The notes under the pieces were generated by a model, which was given only the letters and a program-made list of their open reading frames with translations, was not told where the DNA came from and made no database searches. Position numbers and translations under genes: made by a program. From Aradus depressus (lineage: Eukaryota > Arthropoda > Insecta > Hemiptera > Aradidae), in assembly GCA_963662175.1 (NCBI GenBank), contig OY759216.1, positions 40,317,087 to 40,381,086 of the forward strand: DNA of 64,000 bases, given 5' to 3'. This document shows, piece by piece, positions 1 to 11,203 of the stretch. The first letter of the stretch is position 1; each line of letters begins with the position of its first letter.

Positions 1-629
1 AAATATTTTATTTTTTGTTATTTCAAATTTATTATTATTTATTAATGAATATTTTACAATCTTTGCATGCTTCAAATACCCAGTTGGTATATAGTTATAC
101 TTTAAAACCGTTTATGATTATAAGTCTTTTAGGATTATGGTTGGTAAGTACATTTCGGGAAAAACTGAGGAAGAATCAAGATTGAATATCCGGATAAACA
201 AATTTGATTTTCTTTGTAATATTTTACTGGGTATTGATTTTATTTTCCCACTTTTCTAGGAAAGTTAAAAGTTTGAGTTAAAAAGTTGTATGTATTAATT
301 TAGAGACGTTAGCGTGATGGACTTTCAAGGATTTCTTTCTTTAATTTTTTTTTTGTTAGCTTTTTTGACACTTAGTTAACAGAAAAAAAAGGTTTGGGTG
401 GAGTTGGTAAGTTTGTAAGACAGATTTCTCGGGGTGGAAGTAATGTCAAAGTTGTAGAAGGCGCTTGAGGCAGTAAAGTTTTGTAAAGTTATCGTGTCGT
501 GCCTCCGCAGTTCTACCTCTTGTACTCACGACACATGGCCCACTGAACACCACACACATCTTGCACCTCAGTGGTAGTATCTCAATTAAGGACGCTTATG
601 TATGGAATACGTGGCTTTGGATGGGAAAA
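1..629. other. AT-rich flank, nothing recognised
   Basis: No open frame, splice-bounded exon or repeat I can place. Gene A must have exons further left, but none could be supported here. Confidence 0.4.
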
Positions 630-711
630 AAATAAATATGTGATGACGCCATAACTTTCTTCTATCAGCCACATCTCCCCCCCACTCAAATTCATTTGTA
701 ATTCTGTGCGT
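630..711 (+). repeat. Fold-back element FB1, left part, split by a LINE
   Basis: The stretch with gtgatgacgccataac and the C-rich block before caaattcattt matches the left arm of the complete FB1 copy at 5630-6151. The element continues at 1800-1985 beyond the LINE. The left terminal repeat is not visible, so this copy is truncated or diverged at its outer end. Confidence 0.55.
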
Positions 712-1761
712 GACTTTTTTTATGACCTGATAAGGCTGGGAATTCCAGGGAAGTTGGTTAGACTTGTGAGAATGACTCTCGGGGGCTCAAAGTGTCGGGT
801 GAAGCTGCAAAATAAGACATATGAACAGTTTGAGGTGAGCAATGGACTGAGACAGGGAGACCCAATCTCACCTGTTCTGTTCAACCTGACTCAAGAAAGA
901 GCTGTTAGGGCCATCCGGACAAATCCGGGAGGAACTATTTATAACCGCCTGACGCAGCATATGGGGTATGCTGATGACATGGTGGTCACAGCACGCACAA
1001 TAGCAGCATTGGCCGGGGCTCTACAGGAATTCGGAGGAGAAGCAGAGAAACGTGGTCTTCATTTGAATGTAAATAAGACCGTGTACATGAAGACCTCACG
1101 GAACCCTCTGCAAGACGCTCCTGAGGTGATTTCTATCAATGAGCACCAATTTCCAGTAGTCAAGGAATTCAAATATCTCGGGGCTCTGATCACAGAAGAT
1201 AATAACGTTAGCCACGAAATAAGAGCACGCATTGCTGCAGGGAATAGATGTCTATTTGCGGTCCAAAGAATACTCAAATTCCGCACATTAACGTGGAGGG
1301 CCAAGCTAATAGTCTATAAAACCATTGTCCGTCCAATTGTAACTTACACTGGTGAAACTTGGGCGTTGACAAAAGAAAATGAAGAGACTCTGCTACTGTG
1401 GGAACGCAAAGTACTCAGAAAGATTTATGGACCTGTTTCCGAGAACGGCAGATGGCGTATCCGGAAGAACAGAGAGTTGAGAGACCTCTACGGGGAACCC
1501 GACCTGGTATCCGTGATCAAGCAGGCGAGATTACGTTGGTTGGGCCACGTAGAGAGAATGGAAGGAGGAAGACTCCCTAAACAAGCCCTCTACGGTAGGC
1601 CAGGCGGTGCCAGGAGAAGAGGAAGACCCAGACTCCGGTGGCTGGACGACGTTGAGGTGGACCTCCGAGTGTTGGGCATCAGAGGATGGAGGGAGAAGGC
1701 TTTGGATCGAGACGAATGGAGGAGGATTGTGACGGGGGCCCGGGTTCTTTCAGGACCGTAG
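706..1761 (+). CDS. Partial LINE reverse transcriptase ORF
   Basis: A 351-codon open frame whose first six codons lie in flanking DNA and the target duplication; real element coding starts at 724. Visible reverse-transcriptase motifs in order are the RQGDPISPVLFN box (about residue 50), the catalytic YADD box (about 88), the hydrophobic-K box LHLNVNKT (about 117) and FKYLG (about 155). A Trp/Arg-rich tail follows with RLRWLGHVERM and RGRPRLRWLDDV, common at the C-terminus of animal LINE proteins. The endonuclease and the fingers, including the first catalytic Asp motif, are missing because of 5' truncation. The retained frame is uninterrupted, so the insertion is fairly young. Confidence 0.88.
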   Translation: MRDFFYDLIRLGIPGKLVRLVRMTLGGSKCRVKLQNKTYEQFEVSNGLRQGDPISPVLFNLTQERAVRAIRTNPGGTIYNRLTQHMGYADDMVVTARTIAALAGALQEFGGEAEKRGLHLNVNKTVYMKTSRNPLQDAPEVISINEHQFPVVKEFKYLGALITEDNNVSHEIRARIAAGNRCLFAVQRILKFRTLTWRAKLIVYKTIVRPIVTYTGETWALTKENEETLLLWERKVLRKIYGPVSENGRWRIRKNRELRDLYGEPDLVSVIKQARLRWLGHVERMEGGRLPKQALYGRPGGARRRGRPRLRWLDDVEVDLRVLGIRGWREKALDRDEWRRIVTGARVLSGP

Positions 1762-1787
1762 CGCCACAGGAAGAAGAAGAAGAAGAA
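724..1787 (+). mobile_element. 5'-truncated non-LTR retrotransposon (LINE)
   Basis: The insertion is flanked by an exact 12-bp target duplication, GACTTTTTTTAT, at 712-723 and 1788-1799. It has a (GAA)n 3' tail right after a short 3'UTR. These are hallmarks of target-primed reverse transcription with 5' truncation. Only the back half of the reverse transcriptase and the C-terminal tail remain, so the copy cannot move itself. The clade (RTE, Jockey or other) is not decided here. Confidence 0.9.
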
Positions 1788-1799
1788 GACTTTTTTTAT

Positions 1800-1985
1800 A
1801 TCTGGTAATGACAGTTTGAAATGAACTTGGAAGGGTGAAGGGGGGAGTGAACTGTAAAAATGTGGTTGGTATAAGAACGTTCTGTTATGGCCATATCACA
1901 TATATTCTTCTATTTTTATCTTTTTTGATAAAAAGCTATCAAAAATAAAAATATATTTTACAATTTGTTGCCGTGCGTTACAATT
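1800..1985 (+). repeat. Fold-back element FB1, right part
   Basis: This continues the FB1 arm (tttgaaatgaactt, gtggttggtat, ttatggccatatcaca) and ends in the terminal repeat gccgtgcgttacaatt, followed by TA at 1986-1987. TA is the expected Tc1/mariner-type target. It is the outer half of the copy split by the LINE. Confidence 0.7.
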
Positions 1986-1993
1986 TAACGATA

Positions 1994-2176
1994 TACCGAG
2001 CCTGAGCTATTCAGATATTTGTTAAAGACCCATACTCCAGGTAACAAATCCTGAGAAGACATTTGAGGCAAAATTTAGGGTTCCCGCCGTAGTCGGGCTT
2101 ATATCCGCCAGAGCGACGAAAGAGCGCTCTGGTAGTAGGCGATATGTCCTGGTGGTTACCACAATAACTAACTAAT
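1994..2176 (+). repeat. SINE family 1, 5'-truncated diverged copy
   Basis: It matches the SINE1 body from the gagcctg block through gttaaagaccc, aaaatttagg and agagcgctctggtagtagg to the ataactaacta tail. It lacks the tRNA-like head. Confidence 0.75.
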
Positions 2177-2242
2177 ATTAGGATTTTTTTATAATAATAA
2201 TCAAATAATTGTAATTTTTTTTTATAATAATAATAATTAATG

Positions 2243-2571
2243 GGGGCGCTGGTAGCTCAGTGGTATGCCTGCTTGCCTTCGTGGGTTCGAAACCCGGCCG
2301 AGGCTCATAGTTTATTTTATTTGGGAGGTAAAATAAATTTAAGCACGCCGTCCTTCGGATGGGACGTAAAGCGATGGTCCCGAGCCTGTACGATGTCAGG
2401 TACTCGTTAAAGACCCCTGGCCTAGGTGAATAAAAATTTAGAGTAGGCAAAATTTAGGACTCTCATAGTAGAGTCGAGTTCATGCCCACCAGAGTGGCGA
2501 AAGAGCGCTCTGGTAGTAGGCGATATGACCCCGTGGTTAAAGCCGATGCGTGAGTCATAATAACTAACTAA
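2243..2571 (+). repeat. SINE family 1 copy
   Basis: A near full-length tRNA-derived SINE. The A box (tagctcagtgg) and B box (ggttcgaaacc) are intact, but about 14 bp between them (the gagctcaagatc segment) is deleted. The body and the tail tcataataactaacta follow. Confidence 0.9.
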
Positions 2572-3065
2572 ATAATTATTAATCTCATATATGTTTATAT
2601 TCTAAGGTGTTGTATATAAATTATAAGCTATTTTGATGTATAAAATAATATGACTTATCCTATTACCATATTATGATTCAAAGTAAACAAATATTATTGT
2701 TATTATCCCTGCCTCAATCAGGTTACTCTGCTCAGCTTTTCATTTTATTTTTTTTTAACGAACTGTAGTTTGAGAGATACAGATGAACCAGATCGCTCCA
2801 AAGGACCCTAACTAAGCCGGCTAAGTTACTGGTACTTTGTTTGTTCCTTACAAGTTCATTAAACCAAGGCCTCATTAATCTTGATGATGGGGAGGGGGGG
2901 CCCTTCAACCTGATCGACTTATGATGGCTCCCCATCCATCCCTGTCGATCCTCATTGATCCACCTCACCCCCCAGATCCTCCTTACCACTGATTGTTCAT
3001 CTGATTGATGAGGTATCTTCTCTTCTATTTTTCACCCTTTGAAAGTGTACTTTTGTCTGTTGTAG
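2572..3065. other. Gene A intron, unassigned
   Basis: AT-rich, then a GC-richer stretch at 2820-2990 without a convincing exon. The last 50 bases form a pyrimidine-rich acceptor region ending tctgttgtag. Confidence 0.4.
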
Positions 3066-3221
3066 AGGACGAGAGGCAGAGGAGTGACAGGTCACCCCCA
3101 CAAAATGCTGGCCCGACGACAGTTGTCACTGGATGAGACCAGCCAACGTCGACTTCTCCGGAGACAGACCTCAGAGGTTCGGCCAATCCTAGCTTGGCAG
3201 GAGAGCAACCAGCTCGGAAAG
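3066..3221 (+). CDS. Gene A exon a (internal), unrecognised basic protein
   Basis: A 156-bp exon, phase 0 at both ends, bounded by a pyrimidine tract ending tgtag and a donor aag|gtacc. It encodes 52 residues rich in Arg, Gln and Leu, including RRQLSLDETSQRRLLRRQ. An ATG at 3105 is present, but the frame is open back to the acceptor, so I treat the exon as internal. The reading frame joins the next exon (6243) without loss of phase. Codons are GC-rich compared with the surrounding DNA, which supports coding. I do not recognise the family. Confidence 0.7.
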
Positions 3222-4789
3222 GTACCCTCTTCATTTGCTATAATATCTATATAACTTAAATATGCTTACTAAGTAATTTAAATACAATTTAAATTAGCTG
3301 AATGAATTTAGCTTACATAAACTGAAATTCGGATACTCAGAATCCAATAAATTAAAGGACAATATATAACTACAATACAAATACGATGGGTGTCGATACA
3401 CCTATTTCAATTTTTGTAAAATATTTTTGTATGTTTCATAGGTTTCATAATACAATAACGCCATTAGAAAAAAAGTTGGTTGGTTGGTTTATTTGGGGTG
3501 AACAATTGCTAATTATAATAATTAAATAAATATATAATTCAAATAATAAATATAAAAATAAATAAACAATAAATTACCACATTTCCTGTAGAAATTTTAT
3601 CTCTCTGGTCTTTTACTAAATTTTGATTTCTACATAATTTCCAAAAAGGGCCCTGAAAAAATATCAAAAGTTCAAGACGTGCAATTTTTAAGAAAGTGCA
3701 CGTAATTTAAAAAAAATTCAATTAACAAACTTTTCATTTGGATTTCTAAAGAGATGCCATATGTTTTTTTTTTTTTTTTTTCAACGATCTTAGCAATAAC
3801 AGTGACAGTGATTAGTTACAAATGAAAGGAACTCAGTGACAAGGGAGTGTCACCACTGGGTGATTTCTCCCCTCTTGACATTGCCATTATCTCTCTATTA
3901 GCACATTTGCTTGTTGTATATATTTTTATACAGTTGTAAATATCTCTTTGTAAATAAAAAAAATAAAAAAATGTCAATAATATTAAATCTAATACAAAGG
4001 TTTTTAAATTATCTTACTGGGCCAACAGGAAAAATGAATAGAATACAATTTTCGAGAACAAATAATTGGGTTTATTTTCTTACATCTACATTATAAAATT
4101 AAAAACTAAACATGGAAACAAAAATCAAAAGAAAAATCGTAAAAACTAAATTTTTAAAACTATTTCAATCCTTTTTTTTTTTGTTTTATATTTTGGCTAT
4201 TCTTCAAATCAAGTTATATATTTTTTGGGCATATGTATTTTGTAATTATAAATAAATAACAGTATCTTCTTTGCGCATCAATTTTACTGTTAATTCACAC
4301 CTACTTAGTTCATCACATCTTAAGCCTAAACAACAACTCTCTGTCCACCTTCACATCTCAACCCAGACCACACACCATTCACTCCTCTACACTAATTCAA
4401 AAAACAGCTGATGGCCGTGTTTTGTTTTCAACTCATTTGTTTTAAAAGAAAATGCATTCATATTATTTATTTACTAATTCAGTTGCTTCTTGGATTTTAT
4501 AGAAAAATAAATGTAATTATTTTTTTAATATTAATAATTTAAATGTGTGTATTTTTTATACATCACATTATACAAATGACGAAAACAGCCATGATGGGAT
4601 CCCATAGGAGGCCGGGGGGACCGGGGAAGGGCAAGGCCACTGTTTAGACCCCACTCAACTCACAGAGCCACCTAAAATAGGCAAATGATCAAAGACAGAA
4701 GAGTTCAAATTCTTTGGAATAGCCCGGTTTCTTGTAAGAAATTAATAACTCATTAACAACTTATTCAATAGTAACAATTTGAAAAAGAA
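3222..4789. other. Gene A intron, AT-rich
   Basis: Homopolymer-rich intronic DNA with no supported gene or recognisable repeat. 4560-4700 is GC-rich but shows no exon. Confidence 0.4.
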
Positions 4790-4984
4790 ACCTGACCGAG
4801 GTCCTTAGTATGGATGGAACGTTAAACGATGGTCTCGAGCCTCCTCGTTAAAGACCTCTATCCCAGGTGAATAAAAATTATGGGTAGGCAAAATTTAGGA
4901 CTCCCATAAAAGAGACGGGCTCATGTCATTGTGGTAGTATGACCTTGTAGTTAAAGACCGTGCATAAATCATAGTAACTAACAA
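4790..4984 (+). repeat. SINE family 1, degraded partial copy
   Basis: Begins near the B-box side (gaccgaggtccttag) and retains the ggatggaacgttaa, gttaaagacc, caaaatttaggactccc and tcatagtaactaac segments with several deletions. Confidence 0.75.
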
Positions 4985-5629
4985 TTTCAAAAGCATAATA
5001 AATATTTAATTTACCAAAAATTCATAAGTAAGAAAAAGTGAAAAGTTGCAGGCCAAATGTATTGAAACGTAATTAAATGTATCGATTTAAATAAATTACC
5101 TGTTCCATTATGGTTTGGGTCCCCCTCCCCCTCCCTCCCTTTGGCAATAGAAATGTAATGTGCTTCTAAAGTTACCTTTTAAGGTAACCCGGCGGCTGGG
5201 GAGCCATTTTTATCCATTTGGGGGTATTATACAACAATATCTGCGTTTTCCAGGCTGTATATATAAAATTGTTCTCCAATCCCATTTTTTCCACACTAAA
5301 TTTATGATTTCATCTTAAAATATTTGTATACATTACATGGTCCATGATTCCACCAAAATAAAACAAATTTTCCCACAGCTGTAGCACTGAACCCCCTGCA
5401 AACAAATACACTACCTCCATCTCGCTATGTTCAATATCTGTATTCTTCTTCTTCTTCCACAGAGTCTGTCTTCCATTTTATCTAGAATCCTATTTGCTTT
5501 TATCTGAAAAAATGTCTCTATTACTCTACGCCTGGGAGCGATTTAAGTGCTTAAGCGAAGGCTACACCCTTTTATTTATTTTGCGATATTAAAAAATTAT
5601 TATTCCTGTAAAAAAAATTAATCAAATTA

Positions 5630-6048
5630 AATTGTATCGCATTGCAACGGATTATAAAATATTTTTTCGTTTTCTTTAGATATATTATAATTAAAAAATA
5701 TAATTATATATAATATAATTAATAATATAATTATAAATATAATTTAAAAAAAAAAAACAAGAAAAAATGTATGTGATGGGTAGGATTAGAAAAAAAAAAA
5801 AATGTGATGTAGCCATTCTCGGAGGACCTCTTTCTCCCCTCTCAAATACATTTCATGCTAGCATTACTGGTTGGTATATGAAAGTAATGCGTTGACGTCA
5901 GCGTTTTTTATTGTTTCAGTGTAATTCTCAGTTACTTCCTTATGCCCACCAGCAATGCCAGTATGAAATGAATTTGAGGAGGAAGAGAAAAAGTGATCTG
6001 TAGAAGCGTTGTTGGTATTAGAAAATCCTGTAATCGCCACATCGCACA

Positions 6049-6087
<39 letters not shown>

Positions 6088-6151
6088 TTTATAATAAGAA
6101 ACTAAGAAAAACGAAAAAATAGTTTATAATCCGTTGCAATGCGATACAATT
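5630..6151. mobile_element. Fold-back MITE FB1, complete copy
   Basis: The left end AATTGTATCGCATTGCAACG is matched by its reverse complement at the right end, and both sides are flanked by TA (5628-5629, 6152-6153). Similarity of the arms continues far inside: the gtgatgtagccat and aaatacatttcatgc segments on the left mirror gaaatgaatttg and atcgccacatcgcac on the right. The element is therefore a long imperfect palindrome centred near 5.91 kb. No transposase is present. TA targets and long arms suggest a non-autonomous Tc1/mariner derivative. A 30-bp T run lies in the right arm. Confidence 0.82.
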
Positions 6152-6242
6152 TAGTTATTTCATTAGGATTGTGGATCGATGACCTCCATGGGTAAGGTAA
6201 ATGTGAAATTTACATTTAATGTGTTCTTCGTATGTGTTGCAG

Positions 6243-6414
6243 GTAGAAGTAGTAGCGAAGAAGATCGGTGAGCCGCGGCCTCCTCCGGTCCGACATCCCA
6301 GAAGCCCTTTCTTCCCTCAGGAGGCCAACATCCTTCTGTCTAGACGACAGGTGGCGGAGCGGCTCCGCACCGGCTGGGCCAAGACTGTCTCCCAGGAGAG
6401 GCAACATGTGCAAG
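6243..6414 (+). CDS. Gene A exon b
   Basis: A 172-bp exon, phase 0 to 1, between acceptor gtgttgcag and donor caag|gtacc. It encodes about 57 residues: VEVVAKKIGEPRPPP, a His/Pro/Arg segment, then a helix-like stretch with SRRQVAERLRTGWAKT. The last segment is basic and may be a short helical or peptide-binding motif; that is inference. The following intron is only 75 bp. Confidence 0.8.
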
Positions 6415-6489
6415 GTACCACTACGCCGCATCCTTTCATAGTAACTAACTAATCTCAATGTGAGAATTAAATTAATTTTATTTTTTCAG

Positions 6490-6608
6490 GTCCCGGTCGT
6501 CAAAATTTAAATATTTTCTTAAATAAAAGTTTTGATGAAAGACCAAATTCTCCAAGAACACCAGAACTTGGAAACGGAGGATTGCGGCGCGCACACACAG
6601 CCTTTGAT
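6490..6608 (+). CDS. Gene A exon c
   Basis: A 119-bp exon, phase 1 to 0, with acceptor tttttttcag and donor gat|gtaaac. It encodes a 39-residue stretch with NIFLNKSFDERPNSPRTPEL and GLRRAHTAFD. SP/TP dipeptides suggest phosphorylation sites. It is AT-richer than neighbouring exons, but the phase on both sides fits exactly. Confidence 0.78.
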
Positions 6609-7002
6609 GTAAACTAATACATGTATTTTCTATATTTATACCTCAATTTCTATGTTTTGGGTAGACATTCGGATAATTTCGAGATAGTAACTTTGTTCCA
6701 AAGAGAGATATCGTTATGAAATCGTTGTGTTTAGAAAAATATATAATTTTCTTGAATTTCGAAGGTATATATAGGGTCCTGGTCGGAGCCTGTCGTCTTC
6801 TTTCTTTGATGTTAACCCGAACGTTGGCCGGTCAGTGCCTATCCCCTATCGGACCCTAACTAGTTAAACCTTTCCCTAACAGTTTTCTAATGGGGCCCCA
6901 TACTTTTCTGAATCATTCTATGTACGGCCTTATGTGTTCCAAAACGGATACGTAACTACCCAAGTTCTTCCAATTTTAGTAAATACGATTCTTCTATTTC
7001 AG

Positions 7003-7528
7003 ACAACTGGTGAGGAAACGGAATGCATCTCTGAAAGTTCGTCTTGCTCTGAGAGTGAGGCAGAGGAGCCGCCTCCTGCCCCCTCACCACCTCCGCCGCC
7101 ACCCCCGACCTCCAAGGACCCGCCGCCTCGTCTCTCCGCTAGCGCACGACGCGCCGTGTTTCGGACCGCTGGCCGGCAGCAGGCCGCTGTGCCCTCACCT
7201 GAACCTCGGCTCATGTCTGCCGCGGCCCGTCCTCCTCGACCGCCTCCACTTCAAAGGTCCCGCTCGGCCCCGCCACGTCGTCCCAAGAGCAAGCAGAAGA
7301 GCAAGCCGACACCGCGCCGCGGGGTGGCTAGTGGGGGTGAGGTGGTCACTATGGTCTCTCTGGTGAGCCCCGCAGCCTCTGAGTCGGAACATGAGGAGGA
7401 GCCTGTCGCCTTCCTGAAGTCTTCCGACCAGCCTCAGCCCCAGCGACCTGAGTCTCCTCCACCTAGATTGATCATCCCCAACCCCCCACCCCCGCCGCTC
7501 TTCATACTCAAGAAACCACCAAAAGCAG
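7003..7528 (+). CDS. Gene A exon d, proline-rich disordered region
   Basis: The largest exon (526 bp, phase 0 to 1), acceptor ttctatttcag and donor gcag|gttgg. It begins TTGEETECISESSSCSESEA, an acidic Ser-rich patch. Long proline runs follow (PPPAPSPPPPPPP), then a basic RSRSAPPRRPKSKQKSKP block, a second acidic stretch, and finally PNPPPPPLFILKKPPKA. Composition predicts intrinsic disorder with potential SH3/WW/EVH1 ligand sites. GC content is far above the flanking introns. No globular domain is visible. Confidence 0.85.
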
Positions 7529-7799
7529 GTTGGTGCAAATTATAGTTCATAAATTGTAATTATTCTAAGGTGTTGGAATATTCTCGAGTTTACTGACTTT
7601 CTCTAAGCTCCTAGATGCTGCCATTTTTGAAGGTGCAATCAGGACTTGTTTTCTTTTGCAAGAAAGAACTTAACTCGAACACCGCTTTCAATCTTATTTT
7701 CCTGAAAGAGACAGAAACTGTTTTCTGGTGGGGGCTCATTCTGTCTCTTCATAAGTATTTTTACGTGAGGTACAATTTCGTATTGCAGTAGGAATAGAG

Positions 7800-8210
7800 G
7801 AATAGTTTGGCGAGGAGAGCCGTCTCTGAGGGGATAGCCCTGGGCAAGTCCTGTCTTCCCTATATAGATTTGTTTGGAGAGGTGAGGAGGAAATTGTGGT
7901 TCGATTGGCAGCAGGAGTACGCTTCTTCGGAGAAAGGATCATTTTATAAGAGAATTATTCCACAACTTCAGCTCAAACCATTTCATGGAAAAATCTAACA
8001 AAGGACTTTTGTAGGTCAATTTGCCGACTGAGAGCTAATTACGGTATTTGTCGATGGTATCTGCACAGAATAGGTCTGACTGAAAACTCCAAGTGTAGGC
8101 ATTGGGACGAGGTAGAGACTCTGGAAAACATGATTATGAGTTGTAACAAGTACCACATAGAAAGATTACCAATGTTATCCACTGTAGAGAAATTGATAAC
8201 ACAAGTATAA
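7800..8210 (+). pseudogene. LINE C-terminal remnant
   Basis: Translated pieces in different frames read LRANYGICRWYLHRIGLTE followed by SKCRHWDEVETLENMIMSCN. This is the Cys/His motif found after the RNase H domain in Jockey-like LINEs (C-x2-[CH]-x7-x4-C layout). Upstream fragments (about 7807-7990) read as the preceding region in another frame. Frameshifts and stops show it is dead. Confidence 0.75.
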
Positions 8211-8934
8211 ATTTAATATTGAATAGATTGGCTATGGCGAAGAGCTAAGGCCAAAAAAGAATAAAAAAAAAATAGAGGAATAGAGAAAACTAATATATTG
8301 GCCAACCTTTTAGACATTTTTTTCCACTTCTAAAAAAGTTTGTACCTCTTTTTCCACCCCACGACGTCTCGCGTGTATGACTAAAAAAAAGTTTAAAAAA
8401 ATATACGAAAGGCGAGTTAGCAAGCAGAGGCTGTCAGTACTTTAGCTCTGGGTACACCAACTGTTCTATGAAACCTCATCCAACTTTTTACAGATCTTAG
8501 CCCGCTCTCATCAATCAACGTGGGACAACTTCTTGAATGGAGGATAATTAACTCGTCCCCAGGCACGCAGTCAAAAAGGCAAACTTGCTAAAATTGTTTC
8601 TCTTTATACAATTATTTTCCACTTTTCTTTTCCTTAAATAAAAGAAACAAAAGTAATTTTTCATTTAGGACAGTCATCTGAGACAATATGAAAAAGGCAT
8701 TTAACTTCATTATTATTTTAAAAAGCTTTTCATTTCTCGTTTAAAAATGTTTTTCTACTGGGATTGTTTTCACAACTCATGCCATCCTCGCACGTACTTA
8801 TTCATTAGATTAAAGCTGACTAACTGCTTTATGTCACGGAACATAATTTGATGGTAGCAAATTCATAGGCACTTGAGGTATTCCTATGTTTTCTTCTTTC
8901 TGACTTTTGCAATCTCTCTTATGAAGGAGGTCAG
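8211..8934. other. Gene A intron, unassigned
   Basis: No gene or repeat recognised. Confidence 0.35.
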
Positions 8935-9729
8935 AAACAAACAACAGCTTGTCCTTCGGTCTCCCCAAAATATATTTATATTATTTTTGTTAACGTTTCG
9001 CCATTTTTCAGGCATTATCAAAACTTTGTTATAAAATAAAACAACTTATAAACATATTTTATACGGTAGTCAATATCATGGTGATCAATTAAACACCATT
9101 GTCATAATAGCAAAATTATTATTATTTTTTTAAAATATTTAATTATAATACCTGATAATTATTGTCTCTTTTCTTCCTTCATTCAAATGTTGAGGGGGGG
9201 AGGGGAGGGATAATCTTTCTTTTCAATTTGGATATTTCGACTTGAATATAACTCCAAAGGGCCTCTAAATCTAAATAAGAGAATAAACTCTTTTTTAAAC
9301 TCAATGAAAAAAATGGGAGAGTTTGCTCTATCGAACGTAGAGTTAGAAGTGTCACAACTCAAAATTCTGTTGGAGCAACACCAATTCAGAAACGACACTA
9401 CTCCCCCCTCCACCTCCCAAGAAATATAACAAAAGTAAAACGCATTGGTTATAAAATAAGTAATGTTACGCTGCCTTCATGAAACTAGAAAAAACAACGT
9501 ACGAGCCATCATTACTTCAAAATAGTTATTTCAAATTACAGTAATTTTTCCGTGTCATTTTACCAACATTCATGATTTTTGACGTGTCACTTCTGAAGCG
9601 GGGGTGCGATATGGCGATAATGATTAGTTTTTAATATTGTGTACCATATAAAACAATATAACGAAATGTTAACAAAAATAATATAAATATATTTTGGGGG
9701 GACCGAGGGACAATTTGTTGTTTGTTTTC
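8935..9729. mobile_element. Element with ~65-bp terminal inverted repeats
   Basis: The left end (AAACAAACAAC, then ttgtccttcggtctcccc and aaaatatatttatattattt) is the reverse complement, with few mismatches, of the right end at about 9660-9729. Inside the left arm is aacgtttcgccatttttcagg, a motif of the type seen at ends of Penelope-like retroelements. No coding sequence is present, so it is a non-autonomous or solo-end structure. Class is uncertain. Confidence 0.65.
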
Positions 9730-9833
9730 AAACTTTCACCAAGTAAACATTACACTGGTCTCAAATCAAGGATATTTTAACTCAACTTCAAATGTCTCTT
9801 ATTATTATTATTTTTTTCTTCTTCTACATTCAG

Positions 9834-10113
9834 TAACCTTCGAGCCGGCCAAAATCCTGTTGGAAACGACAGTTCAATACAAGACGAGCTATCCCCGACG
9901 CCAGAGCTCCACCCCTGGGTTGCTTCGAAGTTCCGGAGACACTGAGCCGGCAAGGCCGCCACCCACCGTAAGACCTGAAGTAGGGGCGGTTGCTGCCCCG
10001 AGTAAGACTGGAGTGACGACGAAGCCGCCGAGACAGCAAGGACTGAGCAGACCTGCCGGGAGACAGGAGGTTGCCCGAAAGCAGGCCTTCTCCAGGATAC
10101 CAGACAAAATAGA
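9834..10113 (+). CDS. Gene A exon e
   Basis: A 280-bp exon, phase 1 to 2, acceptor cttctacattcag, donor ata ga|gtgagt (near consensus). It encodes about 93 residues: VTFEPAKILLETTVQYKTSY, then Pro/Arg/Thr/Gly-rich sequence ending RKQAFSRIPDKIE. Basic and probably disordered. The GC-rich coding contrasts sharply with the AT-rich introns. Confidence 0.85.
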
Positions 10114-10603
10114 GTGAGTTGATTGGAATTTATCACCTAGTTCATATACCAATAGGGCAGAATCAGTTACTTGCTACAGATGTTAGACATCCAGTTCGAA
10201 ATTTAAACAAACAAAAAAAAAACAATTAGTACTCTCATAGATACGTGTAAACATCGTGTATGTGTCTGTGTTCATTTGAATACGAGAGAGAAATTAATTT
10301 TCAATAGTAAACTTCTTAATGTAACAATATTTTATTTATTAAAATAATTTTTTTTGGTAAAATTTATGTAATCTTTTTATGATAACTAAAATATGTATAA
10401 ATATATTTTGTGTTATATATATGAGGAGGTGGGATTCAAAAACAGGTTTCTCACTCAAGACAACAATTTGGGAAATCAGGAGAAACGTTTTTGCTTTTTT
10501 TCTTTCAGGTTGTGACCTTTATTTTTTTTTTCATATGTCCTTTAAATTATTTTTAATGAGCAGCAGATAGACAATTCAGTTAGTCGACTGATATGGAATA
10601 GGA

Positions 10604-10685
10604 AATAAACAAAAACGTGCAAGTGAAAAATGTCTGTTATTGTTATAAAAAACCTAAAATCATTCAAATAAATCAACAAAAAAGC
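10604..10685 (+). repeat. ~80-bp direct repeat, first copy
   Basis: The block from aaacaaaaacgtgcaagtg to caacaaaaaagc is repeated essentially without change at 11199-11280. The two copies bracket about 515 bp. Confidence 0.85.
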
Positions 10686-10946
10686 AGCTAAACACGGACA
10701 GCCACCTCATACTCGAGGCAATCGCATTCTTCCTTCTGAGAGAACTCTTCGGTAATACTCCAGACTAGATTCTTCAACATTCGTCTCTCAGTTTTCACCA
10801 AATACGAGACACATCCTGCCTTTGATGCACAGCTGTTGTTGGAGAAACCTACTTTTGAACCAAATTCAGTAGTTTTACGATGAGAGAAACTATTTTTGAA
10901 TCATTACAGTTACACATACCGATAGCTCTCAATGAGACGAAAAAAA

Positions 10947-11105
10947 CGCCGTATCAAGATCATTTTCTAAAAAAATGTGAGAACCGGTTTTTGAATCTCA
11001 TCTCCTCATATATATATATAAAAAATAAATGTAATTTTAGGGCAAAAAACTACAATGTCCTTATATTATCATCGTCCGAACGAATATCAATTGATTTACA
11101 ATATA
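10947..11105 (+). repeat. Dispersed ~160-bp repeat (copy 1)
   Basis: Nearly identical to 30768-30931: both run from aacgccatatcaagatc (one base different) through gagaacc, ctcctcatatatata and cgtccgaacgaatatcaatt to acaatataata. A diverged relative may lie near 55090-55150. Confidence 0.85.
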
Positions 11106-11119
11106 ATATATTATATTAT

Positions 11120-11198
<79 letters not shown>
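11106..11198. repeat. (AT)n microsatellite
   Basis: A long uninterrupted TA dinucleotide run. Confidence 0.95.
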
Positions 11199-11203
<5 letters not shown>

